DNA from: Conidiobolus incongruus B7586
Taxonomy: Eukaryota > Entomophthoromycota > Entomophthoromycetes > Entomophthorales > Conidiobolaceae
Direction of reading: 5' to 3'
DNA length: 42,603 bases
Assembly: GCA_000697335.1 (NCBI GenBank)
Contig: JNEM01012767.1
Location: forward strand, 1-42,603
In this document: positions 32,929 to 42,603 of the stretch, piece after piece
Layout: the number at the start of each line of letters is the position of its first letter
How positions within the stretch are numbered: the first letter of the stretch is position 1
The notes under the pieces: model-generated
What the model was told of the DNA's origin: nothing
What the model saw: only the letters and a program-made list of their open reading frames with translations
Databases searched by the model: none
Made by a program: the position numbers and the translations under genes

Positions 32929-35653
32929 AATTATATAAGTATTATATATTGATGATTCTATTGGTCTCAATGTAGTATTTATATAGGTTTAAGTAATTAA
33001 ATATATATAAAATATACATACTAGTTACAAAATAATAGCAATGAAATTGATATGAATAAAGTTAAATAAATTTATTTTAGTACATAAATTTCTATGTAAC
33101 CGATAAATATAACTAAGGTTAACTTGTAATCCAATGAGAAGATTATATTCAGAGATTTTAAGGAGCTTGATCACCAGAATTCGGTTTTGAAGCATAAATA
33201 TTCTAATATTAATGAGAATCAAAAGGAGTTGATAAGTTTAGTATAAAAATTTCTCCACAATTGACTATAAAATTTTAATATTAAATAAGAGAATTCATGA
33301 ATATATGTTTATTGATGGATAGAATGGTAAAATTAATATAAATTTGTTGATATGAACATATGATCAATGCATACTTGTAAGAATTATCTCCACCTATTAT
33401 ATAATATAAAAACAAAACTAAAACCTAATTTTATCCATTAAAATCAATCTCGTATGATATATTGATACAAAAAGGGGACCTAAGATTCCATTTTATCAAT
33501 GATATAATTTGAATATGGAGAATATTTTGAATTTAACAAAGGAGTCCTTTTCTATATTGTTATTAACAGGTTCTAGTTATTCTAATGTTTGATTTAATCA
33601 TTCTTAATTCGATTTAACAATGTTTAAATATATTTGGTGCAATACTTTTGGTTATGTTTTTAAACTTAATATTAATATAATTTGAATTGATATACTAATA
33701 TTAAAATTGAATATTGGATATCATTAGTTATCTAGATTTAAATCAAAGTTATTGTTATAACCATTGATGTAAACTGTACTTTGAATTAGTGAAATTTAAA
33801 TTCATTTTGATAAATATTAAAATATTGATTATTTAATTTTGATATTATCGCTATTCATTTTAAAATGCATCATAGTTGAAATAGATCTCAATATTGAATT
33901 TTTTAATATCATCTGAATTTATTGATTATTAGAAAATAAGTACGTGACAATATTATTTCTTTATTCAAACATATTAAAAGTTTTGAACACTGGGATATAG
34001 ATAAAATAAATAAAAAATTCATAGAATAAAACAATATATAAATATAAATAAATTCTTTTCTCTACTTGTTATTATTTTTTTGAAAATTTATTGTTAAATT
34101 CACATAGCTAAACTGAAGAATGATTATCATAAGTCTTTTATTTGGGTATCATTAAAACTCAACCACAAAATATTTAAAATCTTTTAAAATTTACAAGTAG
34201 CCTATAGAGACAATACTTTGTTTAAAACTACAGTTTATTGCTGGATTTGTGACTTAGAAGCTAGAAGAAAAATTATTTAAAATTTGCAAAAATTTAAAAA
34301 GTTAGTTTTTATCACTATTTAAATTTTAAAAAAATAAAAAGCTGTATTAAAAAAACATCTATTTTTTCATTAAAAGATTTATGAAAGCATTTTAAATTTA
34401 GTTATACTAGTGTATTATATATATCAAAATTTAAACTTAGTTTATTTTAAAAAGACATAAAATAGATACATTATATATTAAAATAAATTTAAAAGAAATC
34501 TATTATAATTATAATTATAAAAAGCATATTATAATATAACTAGTAACTTAGGCTTTTATATTATACCTTTACAGTTGATGAATCTTAGATTCTAATGTAT
34601 ATTCTTTTGTTTAAACATAAATCAAAATGCTAGGTTAAGCTAAAACAAATTCCTTTACAAATTCAAAAAACACAATTTATTTATAAAAAAATATCAATTA
34701 CTACAATAAATTATAATAATATAAGGTTTTTTTTAAATCTTAAAAGTTGAAAAGTTAATTATAAATTATATATTTTTATTTTTAAATATAATAATTTTAA
34801 ATTGTGTTTTTAATATTAAATAAATAATTTATTATTTTATATAATAATTATAAAATACATAAAATTAAAACTATAATAGATTCACTTAAAGATAATTAAT
34901 AAAAGCTACCATATCTAATATATTCTTTACTTTACAGCTCATGTGATTATATTTGCTTTAGACAAATAAAAAATAAGCTTAAAAGATAATAAATTCCAAA
35001 GGATTAATCAAACAAGATTATAAAATATCAAATTTTAGTCTTAAACATAAAGGGCTATTTTTTAGGTATTAGGAACTTACCAAAGATATAGCAAAAAGTT
35101 ATTAATAATAAAAGAGAATATTGATTTATAATATATATTTATTTCATTATATTTCATATTAAAATTGTATTTGGAATAAATTTGAAAAAAGTGCCATTAT
35201 TTAATTTCTAATCGTAGAAATATGTAACTAAGCAGTTCAAATTTGAAACTTGATTTCAGTTTAATATTTTGAAATAATAACCAATTAATGACTTTTATTA
35301 ATTATATATTGAATAAAATTCATTTTACTTACTTATTTCTAATATAGAGAAAAATATTACAATTTTAAAATAATAATAATAAATTATTAGTGATTTTAAA
35401 AAATAGAATATTAAATATAAATTAAGATTATAGTTATTCATTATTTTATTATTCACGATTTATTATCAATGTGATTAAAATTTTGAATAATCAGGTAATT
35501 GGACGCGTAAATCAATAAAATGTTAATAGTTATTTAAAAATAGATGACAGGTTAAAACTTAATATCTAACCATTCATTATCATATACCTTAAATAAAAAA
35601 TGTGTATTGATCTTTTTAGATTCGAGTAATATACAATGGAGTGTTACAACATA
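32929..35653. other. A+T-rich region downstream of MMM1, with repeat copy B
   Basis: About 2.7 kb. Apart from the TATA-like element of the secreted-protein gene and the repeat at 34050-35200 I see nothing. The minus-strand frame at 33025-33222 is A+T-biased and unsupported. Confidence 0.5.
34050..35200 (+). repeat. Dispersed decayed repeat, copy B (best preserved)
   Basis: Collinear with copy D on the opposite strand over about 1.1 kb. Clear shared blocks are: 34109-34200 against 40530-40613; AGCCTATAGAGAC (34199) against AGCTTTTAGAGAT; ATCAAAATGCTAGG (34621) against the reverse of 40081-40117; ATTATTTTATATAATAATTA (34831) against the reverse of 39841-39900; and 35018-35125 against the reverse of 39620-39735. 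Where B has G or C, D often has A or T. This is a fossil of unknown family; borders are estimates. No target duplication or terminal repeat was identified. Confidence 0.7.
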
Positions 35654-36756
35654 TTAGTCAGATTGAGTTGCTGCAGATTCGGGATTAAGTCCGTTCAAAA
35701 TTTTAACGAGGGAGGGTAAGTTGATATGTCTGCCTTTGGGATATACCAAATGCTGATAGATTAAGACCTTAATGCGATATACAAGCATGGATGCCAATTT
35801 GGGCAAGTCTTTGACCTTGGTCTTGTGACCAAGTAGAGAGTTGACATCCAAATCTAATTGAAAATCGGGGAGGAGGGACAATAAAATATTAGGAGAATCT
35901 GTAGATTGATTAAATTCGATTACAACCTATAAATAATTATAATGAGTTGATGAAATAATATACATAGATGGTACTATATTACCCTTCCATTAAATCTAAC
36001 AATTGCAATACTTAAGGAGACTGGTAAAGCAGCAACACTAACACCAGGAGGTCCCACTTGAAGACTTGTATCAAAAGCGATGCTAATTCTATCTCTATAT
36101 TCTACACAAGCTTCCAAATACTACGTAAAAGTTTAGATAATAGATCCAATATATAATATATAACATTAATTACCAATCCTGAGCTGTCAGATTTTCTCCT
36201 AATCAAAAACTGGCTCATATTAGGAAATTCTTGACCAAAGGATAGATCGGTTAAAGTAATAGGACCCAAAAACCATGGAATGTTCTTGGAGTTTAAGACT
36301 CGTTCAATTTTCTCAATTAATGTAGGATTATTTAAGAGATCAGTCCTATACTGGTGAATAATCTGACCTACTAGAACATTGAACCAATCCACAGTCTCTG
36401 GTAAATGTTCTGTTAAATTATATTCAATTTTGGACAGTACTTCAGCTCCTGCCAAAGTTATAGGTGTTTTTTGATCTTTAAAGTTCTATATTAAGCTTAA
36501 TAACACTAGCCAAAGCTAAATAAAATTAATTTACTTTTAAAACATTTTCAGCCAATTCCCTCTTCCTATTCAGTTCCATCCTCAACTTGTCCGACATAGA
36601 ACTCTGTACGGAATAAATAGGTTTGGAAGCGTCATCGAAGAAAAAGTATTTGACAACAAATATAGCCATTATCATAAAAGTTAACTGACCAAATAAAAAA
36701 CCTTGAACAAATTTCCAAGTGACTTGGCTCGCTGCTGAACTGAGAGGATCATACAT
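35654..36756 (-). CDS. MMM1: ERMES complex subunit Mmm1
   Basis: Exons 36756-36535, 36485-36174, 36120-35983 and 35926-35654 encode 314 residues; introns are 49, 53 and 56 nt. Mmm1 is the ER-anchored part of the ER-mitochondria encounter structure, which moves phospholipids between the two membranes. A short N-terminal segment with the family motif TWKFVQGFLFGQLTF leads into one membrane span (about 18-40). The SMP lipid-binding domain follows (about 80-310), with VDWFNVLVGQIIHQYR, IPWFLGPITLTDLSFGQEFP and VAALPVSLSIAIVRFNG. It is on the short side for the family. ERMES is found in fungi and some amoebae and is absent from animals and plants, so this gene carries taxonomic weight. Confidence 0.93.
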
Positions 36757-38919
36757 ATTTTAATTATTTTTAAAAAACTATTTTTGATAAAAATGAAATA
36801 TTTATTAGTAATAATTTATCGGATTTTTTGAATATGCGATTATGCAAGTCAATTGAAAAATTTATGGCAATGCAAATCACAATTCAAAATATGGGACACT
36901 GAAAATTAAATTAGCAAAAATATTATATCACCATTGTTCCCAGAATTTCCACTAGTTCTGATCATGCCTATCAATACTTAATCAAGGCCTAGATAAACTA
37001 TCACTTGCAGCACAGATATTTGGATATTATTCTACAATAGTATTTAGTTTTAAAGATTATAATGTTAAATATATTAATGCTATCTTTATTTAATATAAAT
37101 AATTTTGACTATGTTTTGCTTTTAAAATACGGAAAATTAGAATTTCATCAAAAAAACTTAAATATTGGGATAAAGCTGGAAATTATAGGAATATATGAAT
37201 TTTAAATAAATTTAAGCTTTATTTAATCCATGATATCGAATAATGTTTTTAATGAATTAAATTGCATGATTTGACTAAAAAAATAACAAATTATGCTATA
37301 TAATAATTTCTTCAAAATTTAAAAATTCAACCTACAAATAGTAAATCTATGATTTTAAAAAAGTTCCTTAAATATAAAATAAATAAAGATCTTAAATCAA
37401 AACTCAATTTTTAATGTTACTGTTTCTAAAATTAATTATAAAAAAATATTTTAAGGAATTTTATAAAATTTATCAATACTTATAAGATTAAGCTTTGTTA
37501 GTATAGATTCATGTTTTTGAAATTTCTTAATACAAAAATAACTTATAGTTTTAATTTGATGAAGAATATATATTGAATTGAATAAATTTAAAAATAACCT
37601 TTTAGTTATCAATAACTAATAAATGATAAAGTATAACTGATATTATTTTATAAAATAAAATAATGAAATATAATTAATTAATAGATATAATTATCAACTA
37701 AATATAAGGCTTTTATATGAATAGTTAAATATATACTCAAGTTAGAATATAAACTTTTAATTGATATTAATATATATTTATAATTTTTACTTATATTTGA
37801 AATATTGTAATAAATATTCTTATATCAATCTAAAATAATTAATATAATATAAAATTATATCAAAGTAAAAAAATATTGAATTAATTTTCCATATATTATA
37901 AATATTCAATCAAATCAAATTTTTTTATTTAATAATAATTGAATTTATGTTACTAAATATATTATCCTAATATTCGAAACGGATAATGATATTAAATTAG
38001 GTTTGAATGTTCATAACTTATATAATTGGGATAAAGATTATATCGAGTTTGATTAGAAGTTAATTATAAATACTTAATCTAATTTTTCTCTAAATAGAAA
38101 AATATGATTATCCTTATATATTGGGATAAGAATTAAAAAATTTAAGTGAGAATAAAATAAAAAGTAGATTATAGATAATTATTATAAAGGATAAAAGTTA
38201 TATGGAATAATTGGGTAGGAATGTGATATTAAATCATTAATAAAAGGCCAAGTAATTTCTATCAAATTTAAATAATAAATATTAAAAAGATGGTTTTTAA
38301 ATTTTATATTTAATATTATATTTATATTTTTCAGTTAATTTTATCTTTTTCAATATAAATTTTATAATATTTGATTTTGTAAACAGTCTTAATTAACGTG
38401 GATTTTTTCTATTATGATCTTATTATTAACCTTTAAATATTATTATCAAGAATTAATAAATTATTAAATATATTAGATTCTTAATAATATTATTCATTAT
38501 TACTAATTATATTTCAATTTGTTAATAAAACTAATATAACTGGGCAAAAAACTAATTTTTGAAATCCTTATTTAATTTCATACTTATGTAAACCACTATA
38601 AAATCAAATAATTCATATTTAAATTAATTTAAAAATGATTTAAAATATATAAATATCTTCGATTAAATCTATATATAGCTCTTTTTAAATTATTATTATA
38701 CTCTGATTTCTTCAAATCTTTGTTTTTTTGAAAATTTAAGATAATTTATATTAATATTAAAATATATATTTATATTACTTAATATAAATTAATATAATAT
38801 ATCTTAAATAATATCTATTAATATTAATTTAAAAATTAGCTAATATTTAGATTTCTGATACTTCAACTATATTATTAGTTTTGAATATTATAATATATAA
38901 AAAAATATATAAAAGAATT

Positions 38920-39330
38920 AACATTTTGAAATAATATATATATAATTTTTGCAAACATTTTAAATTAGATTTTAAAACTTGAAAACTTAATATTTAATTA
39001 AAAAACTAGCTTCTCAAATATTATGGGCTTGCTAAAAATATAGCAAAAGTAATTGAAAATAAAAAAATATTAATTTTATATTAAATACTTTATTTAATTT
39101 TAATTCAAAATTTTATCATTGATTAATTTTAATTTTAATAATTTAAATCATATTATAATTAAAATAGGGCTTTAAAATTAAATTTAATTCAAAATTATTA
39201 ATTAGTTTTCTAAATTGGTTTAATATTTTCAAAAATATAAAGTCCTTAGTAATATCTCTAATTTCTAGTATATATAAGTTAAAATATATTTACTAAGTTT
39301 TATTTTTCTAATTTAAAACTATTAATAATT
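38920..39330 (+). repeat. Dispersed decayed repeat, copy C (partial)
   Basis: The block around 39020-39045 (GCTAAAAATATAGCAAAAGT) and the following A+T-rich 250 bp match the 3' part of copy B (35090-35340), for example GGTTTAATATTTTCAAAAAT against GTTTAATATTTTGAAATAAT. The 5' part is not recognisable. It faces copy D tail to tail. Similarity is weaker than among A, B and D. Confidence 0.4.
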
Positions 39331-39499
39331 AATAATAATAAATGAGCTTTTAAATATAGGATATATCATAAAATAATAACTTTTGATTTCAAAATTTAAA
39401 TTTTTATAATAGCATTGATTTTTTCATATAATTATAAAATAAGGTAAGAAATGAGAGTATTTAATATATTAAATAAATATATAACAGTTTATATAATAA

Positions 39500-40690
39500 A
39501 TTTAGTATTAAAAATATTATCACTCCAAATTTTTAAAAAATAGGAATATTTTAAGTTTAAAAGATAATAAAGAATTTAATATATATAATATAAAAATAAA
39601 TTTATAATATAGGATCAATATTTTGTTTTATTATTAATAACTCTTTATCATAATTTTGTCAGGCTTCTAATATTTAAAAAATAGCTATCTTTATTAAGAA
39701 CTAAAATCTAGTATTTTATAAATAAATTGAATTATTTTATAAAAAATTTCTTTTTAATATGGTAATTTTTTGGAAATTTAAAGTAAATATAATTATATAA
39801 GTTATAATCTATTAAATATACTAAAAGTGATATTTTTAATTAGATGATTTTTTTATAGCTTTAGTTTTATATATTCTATAATTATTATATAAAATAATAG
39901 ATATCTTTAAATTATGATAAGAATACCAATTAAAAATAATCCTATTTTAAATAACAATACAAAATTAACTATTAATTAATTCTCCCTCAAAATAATATAA
40001 AAATAATATATACTAATATCATTTATTATAATAATTTAAATTTATTTATAAATATAATATTGATTTATTAAAATTTATAAAAGGGATTTTTTAGCTTCAC
40101 CTAATATTTTAATTTCAGTTTTAATAAAAACTATACAAATAATATTATAATTTATTTTTTATAATAATTTATTTTAAAAACCTTGGTCTTTAGTTATACT
40201 TTAATAAATTTTGTCTAATTTTAACTATATTAGTTTTTTAAGTTTTAATTATAAAATACTTATTTTATATTTTTATTAATTAAGTTTGAACTTTAATATA
40301 TATAAAATACTTATGTAACTAATATTAAAGTACTTTGATAATTTTTTAGCTAAAATAAAAAGGGGTTTATTAATATATTATTTTAATCTATTAATAATTT
40401 AAAAAATAATTGCTGAGATTAGTATTTTAAATTTTATTAAGTTTTAAATTATTATTTTTATCTTTAAACTAATTTACCTAGCAAAAATAATTAATTTAAA
40501 TAAAACATTATCTCTAAAAGCTATTTGTAATTTTTAAATGATTTTAAAAAGCTTATGGTTAAATTTTATTGATACTAAAATAAATAATTTTTGGTGATCA
40601 TTATTTAGTTTAAGTATGGTTTAATTAAATGATAAATTTTTAAAACTTAATTTTTAAAAAAATATTAAATATATATAATTTAGAATTGTT
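39500..40690 (-). repeat. Dispersed decayed repeat, copy D
   Basis: The reverse complement follows copy B through the same order of blocks with similar spacing: from the ATCAAAATGCTA landmark to the TTATTAATAATAAAA landmark is about 480 bp in B and about 485 bp in D. It is more A+T-rich than B. A fossil element of unknown family, decayed. Confidence 0.65.
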
Positions 40691-41137
40691 TATTTTCCTA
40701 TATATTTTGAATATATATTTTTCTCTAAACCTAAAAATATTCTTGAAATATCTAAAATTAAAAAATTTCCAATTTTAATTCTGTGGTAATACCACATCAA
40801 AAAAGTTATAAATATCAAAACAGATTTCAAAAATATTATAAATGAGATATATACATATTTCCTAAATTAATTATTTAATATTGTCATATTGTTTTGCTTT
40901 TTGAATTTGGTATTTAAAAAGTGAAAAGTTAATAAATATATTGGGGGATATAAATATATAAGGAATACTAAGGTATTCATATTACAGGTTTAAGTAAAAT
41001 TTAATAAAAAACACTTTTAATGCAAAGTAATTATTTGTGACAAATATTATATAAGTAAAATAAATAATGATTATGGATATTTGCATATATAGCTTGGATC
41101 ATGTAAGAATTTCAAATGTCTTCAATATCATGTAGGT

Positions 41138-41275
41138 ATGGATCAGGATATCAATACTCTTAGAAAAATGATTTATTATATAATAATTAATAAAGCCGGT
41201 CTTCCAGGATTGATGTTGAAACTTACCCCCTTATTGTCTCTGGACTTTATACAAGATTTGGACAAGATAAATTAA
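41138..41275 (+). CDS. Possible small ORF (45 aa) in a G+C-richer island
   Basis: ATG-started frame of 45 codons (MDQDINTLRKMIYYIIINKA, then GLPGLMLKLTPLLSLDFIQD). It stands out because the island's base composition is close to that of real exons while everything around is extremely A+T-rich. It has no recognised family and no signal peptide. It may be an exon fragment of a lost gene, a remnant of a mobile element, or a true small protein. Confidence 0.2.
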   Translation: MDQDINTLRKMIYYIIINKAGLPGLMLKLTPLLSLDFIQDLDKIN

Positions 41276-41772
41276 CTAACTTTAAACAAATTTAATTATA
41301 AGTGTGACTTAAAGATGAGGTCTTCAAATCATTAGTTTGACAATTTCCTAACTCAGATAAAATAATATTTTTTTTAAACTTTAATATTTTATCTTTAAAT
41401 GCTATTAATTTATTATTTTCATTTCATTAAGGAATTTTTAACCTTTCAATATTTTAATTTTTAATTCTAATTGATCTTTCCTGAAATATTTCTTCATTAT
41501 ATAATATATTCTTTAAATATTCAACTCAATTTTTCAGTTCAATATTAAAATAGATTAGATTCACTAAGTTCATATCAAATTAAATAATTAAAATAAATCG
41601 CCATGTGTTTTCACTATGATAATCAAGCCAAATATCTAGATTCTTTAAAATAAAGTTTACTGAATAACACAAATTTTGAAAATTGAATAAAAATATTGTA
41701 ATAAGTTTAAAACTGTTGAATTGGCTTGAACTATATATAATTAATTTTTACTCACTACAATTTGTCAAATAT

Positions 41773-42603
41773 TTAAAGGGAAGAAGGATAATGAGCTAGC
41801 ATTCTGTTATACTGGGGGAATTCATGCCACCAATTGTACTTGGGACGTCTGAATTCCCAGTTGGTGTCAGCTTGGAGGGTTGAGATAGGTGAGTGTTTCA
41901 ATTTGCCGTTGACCACACCGATCACGCAGGCAGATTCGTCGTTGGCAGTATACACGCGACCTTCGGCATTGATGTTTCCAAGAGCCAACTTCTCTAACCA
42001 AATGAAGGCGTGGTAGCCGTAGCGACATCCTCGGATACGATCCAAAGGAGCTGTAGCACCACCCTGTTGAATGTGACCCAAGACGGCGGTTCTAGAGTCA
42101 AACAATCCCTCGCTTTCGGTTTCAAACACGGAACTAATCAAATTGGTACTGTAAGTCTTGGAGCTGGTTTCAGTTCTGAGAATTACACGACCAACGTGGT
42201 ATTTGGTGTCGTTTCTGATGGAATCTCCACGGAATTTGTCTTTCATATGTTCAACATCTTGTTGGAGAGATTTCAAACTGATACCTTCTTCAGGGGTGTA
42301 GACTCTGGAAGCACCGACACATAAACCTGCCATTGTGGCAAGGTAGCCGGAACATCCACCTTGGACTTCGACAATGAAAACTCTGCGATGACTAGCAGCT
42401 GCTGATTGGGTAATACGGTCACAAGCCTCGGTGATGGCATTTAAACTGGTGTCGGAACCGAGGGAGTAAGCGGTACCTGGGACGTTATTGGAAATGGTAG
42501 CTGGGATACAGGCAATGGGGATATTGAAAATAGGGTAGTTTTTTCTGTTTTGTGTCAATTGGGTGACTGCATGGTAAGCTTCGAAGCCACCAACAACCAA
42601 TAG
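41773..42603 (-). CDS. PFK1: 6-phosphofructokinase, C-terminal half (partial)
   Basis: 276 residues are present, and the frame is open at the right window edge, so the N-terminal catalytic half and the start lie outside. The enzyme phosphorylates fructose 6-phosphate to fructose 1,6-bisphosphate, the committed step of glycolysis. Visible signatures are VVGGFEAYHAVTQL, IPATISNNVPGTAYSLGSDT (second-half sugar-phosphate region), EVQGGCSGYLATMAGL and LGHIQQGGATAPLDRIRG. All belong to the C-terminal, regulatory half of the duplicated eukaryotic enzyme, which binds fructose 2,6-bisphosphate. No intron interrupts this part. Whether it is the alpha or beta fungal subunit cannot be decided here. Confidence 0.94.
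   Translation of the reverse strand, partial: LLVVGGFEAYHAVTQLTQNRKNYPIFNIPIACIPATISNNVPGTAYSLGSDTSLNAITEACDRITQSAAASHRRVFIVEVQGGCSGYLATMAGLCVGASRVYTPEEGISLKSLQQDVEHMKDKFRGDSIRNDTKYHVGRVILRTETSSKTYSTNLISSVFETESEGLFDSRTAVLGHIQQGGATAPLDRIRGCRYGYHAFIWLEKLALGNINAEGRVYTANDESACVIGVVNGKLKHSPISTLQADTNWEFRRPKYNWWHEFPQYNRMLAHYPSSL

Larger units (their letters stand above)
36757..41772. other. A+T-rich gene desert with repeat copies C and D
   Basis: About 5 kb, the most A+T-rich part of the window. The first 270 bp (to about 37030) are less extreme and likely hold the MMM1 promoter. Two repeat copies, C and D, lie in opposite orientations at about 38.9-39.3 and 39.5-40.7 kb. A perfect 15-bp palindrome, TGTGGTAATACCACA, sits at 40782-40796, close to the outer end of copy D. 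A G+C-richer island at 41100-41280 contains a 45-codon frame (separate entry). Confidence 0.6.

Noticed and set aside
32929-32970. Longer N-terminus for the secreted proline-rich protein
   Set aside because: It would start at TTG next to the TATA-like element and would place 14 polar residues before the signal peptide.
36757-41772. Desert as a regional centromere
   Set aside because: Extreme A+T content and repeats are suggestive, but 5 kb in one window without chromatin data cannot support it.

Overview
This window looks like nuclear DNA of a fungus. Genes are split by short introns (22 modelled, 48-70 nt) with GT donors, AG acceptors and, in several, the yeast-type branch sequence TACTAAC. 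It carries MMM1, an ER-mitochondria ERMES subunit, with MIC60, the proteasome regulator PI31 and the V-ATPase c'' subunit. Exons have near-normal base composition, but the DNA between genes is extremely A+T-rich. Together this suggests an early-diverging lineage (a Zoopagomycota-like fungus is my guess). The lineage is inference; a tree of MMM1, RNR2 or PFK would settle it.

Layout. 1-657 (-): 5' part of a probable LINE ORF1/gag-like gene running off the left edge. 970-1952 (+): unknown four-exon basic protein. 2.0-6.9 kb: A+T-rich desert holding a decayed repeat copy. 7293-8336 (+): ribonucleotide reductase small subunit with an MBF-type promoter. 9397-10461 (+): ARA2-like aldo-keto reductase, tail to tail with a small secreted protein (10566-10907, -). 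12287-13048 (-): HARE-HTH domain protein with a PP1-docking motif. 14.1-19.7 kb: desert. 19734-20609 (-): eIF2 beta. 21625-23581 (-): MIC60. 24256-25613 (-): PI31 in seven exons. 27037-27873 (+): V-ATPase c''. 28397-29954 (-): WDR18/IPI3. 30.1-30.4 kb: a GC-richer stretch full of inverted repeats, a candidate structured RNA. 31044-31304 and 32587-32928 (-): two small secreted proteins. 34.0-35.2 kb: second repeat copy. 35654-36756 (-): MMM1. 36.8-41.8 kb: desert with two more repeat copies in opposite orientations. 41773-42603 (-): C-terminal half of 6-phosphofructokinase, cut by the right edge.

The conserved genes are housekeeping functions (dNTP synthesis, translation initiation, cristae and ER-mitochondria contacts, proteasome, V-ATPase, ribosome assembly, glycolysis). 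They are not an operon or a biosynthetic cluster. The points that merit attention lie elsewhere: a diverged dispersed repeat family of about 1 kb, a possible structured RNA near 30.2 kb, a HARE-HTH protein, lineage-type small secreted proteins (one with a dibasic site before a 13-residue tail), and paired MCB sites exactly 80 bp apart upstream of RNR2. I saw no CRISPR array, rRNA or convincing tRNA.
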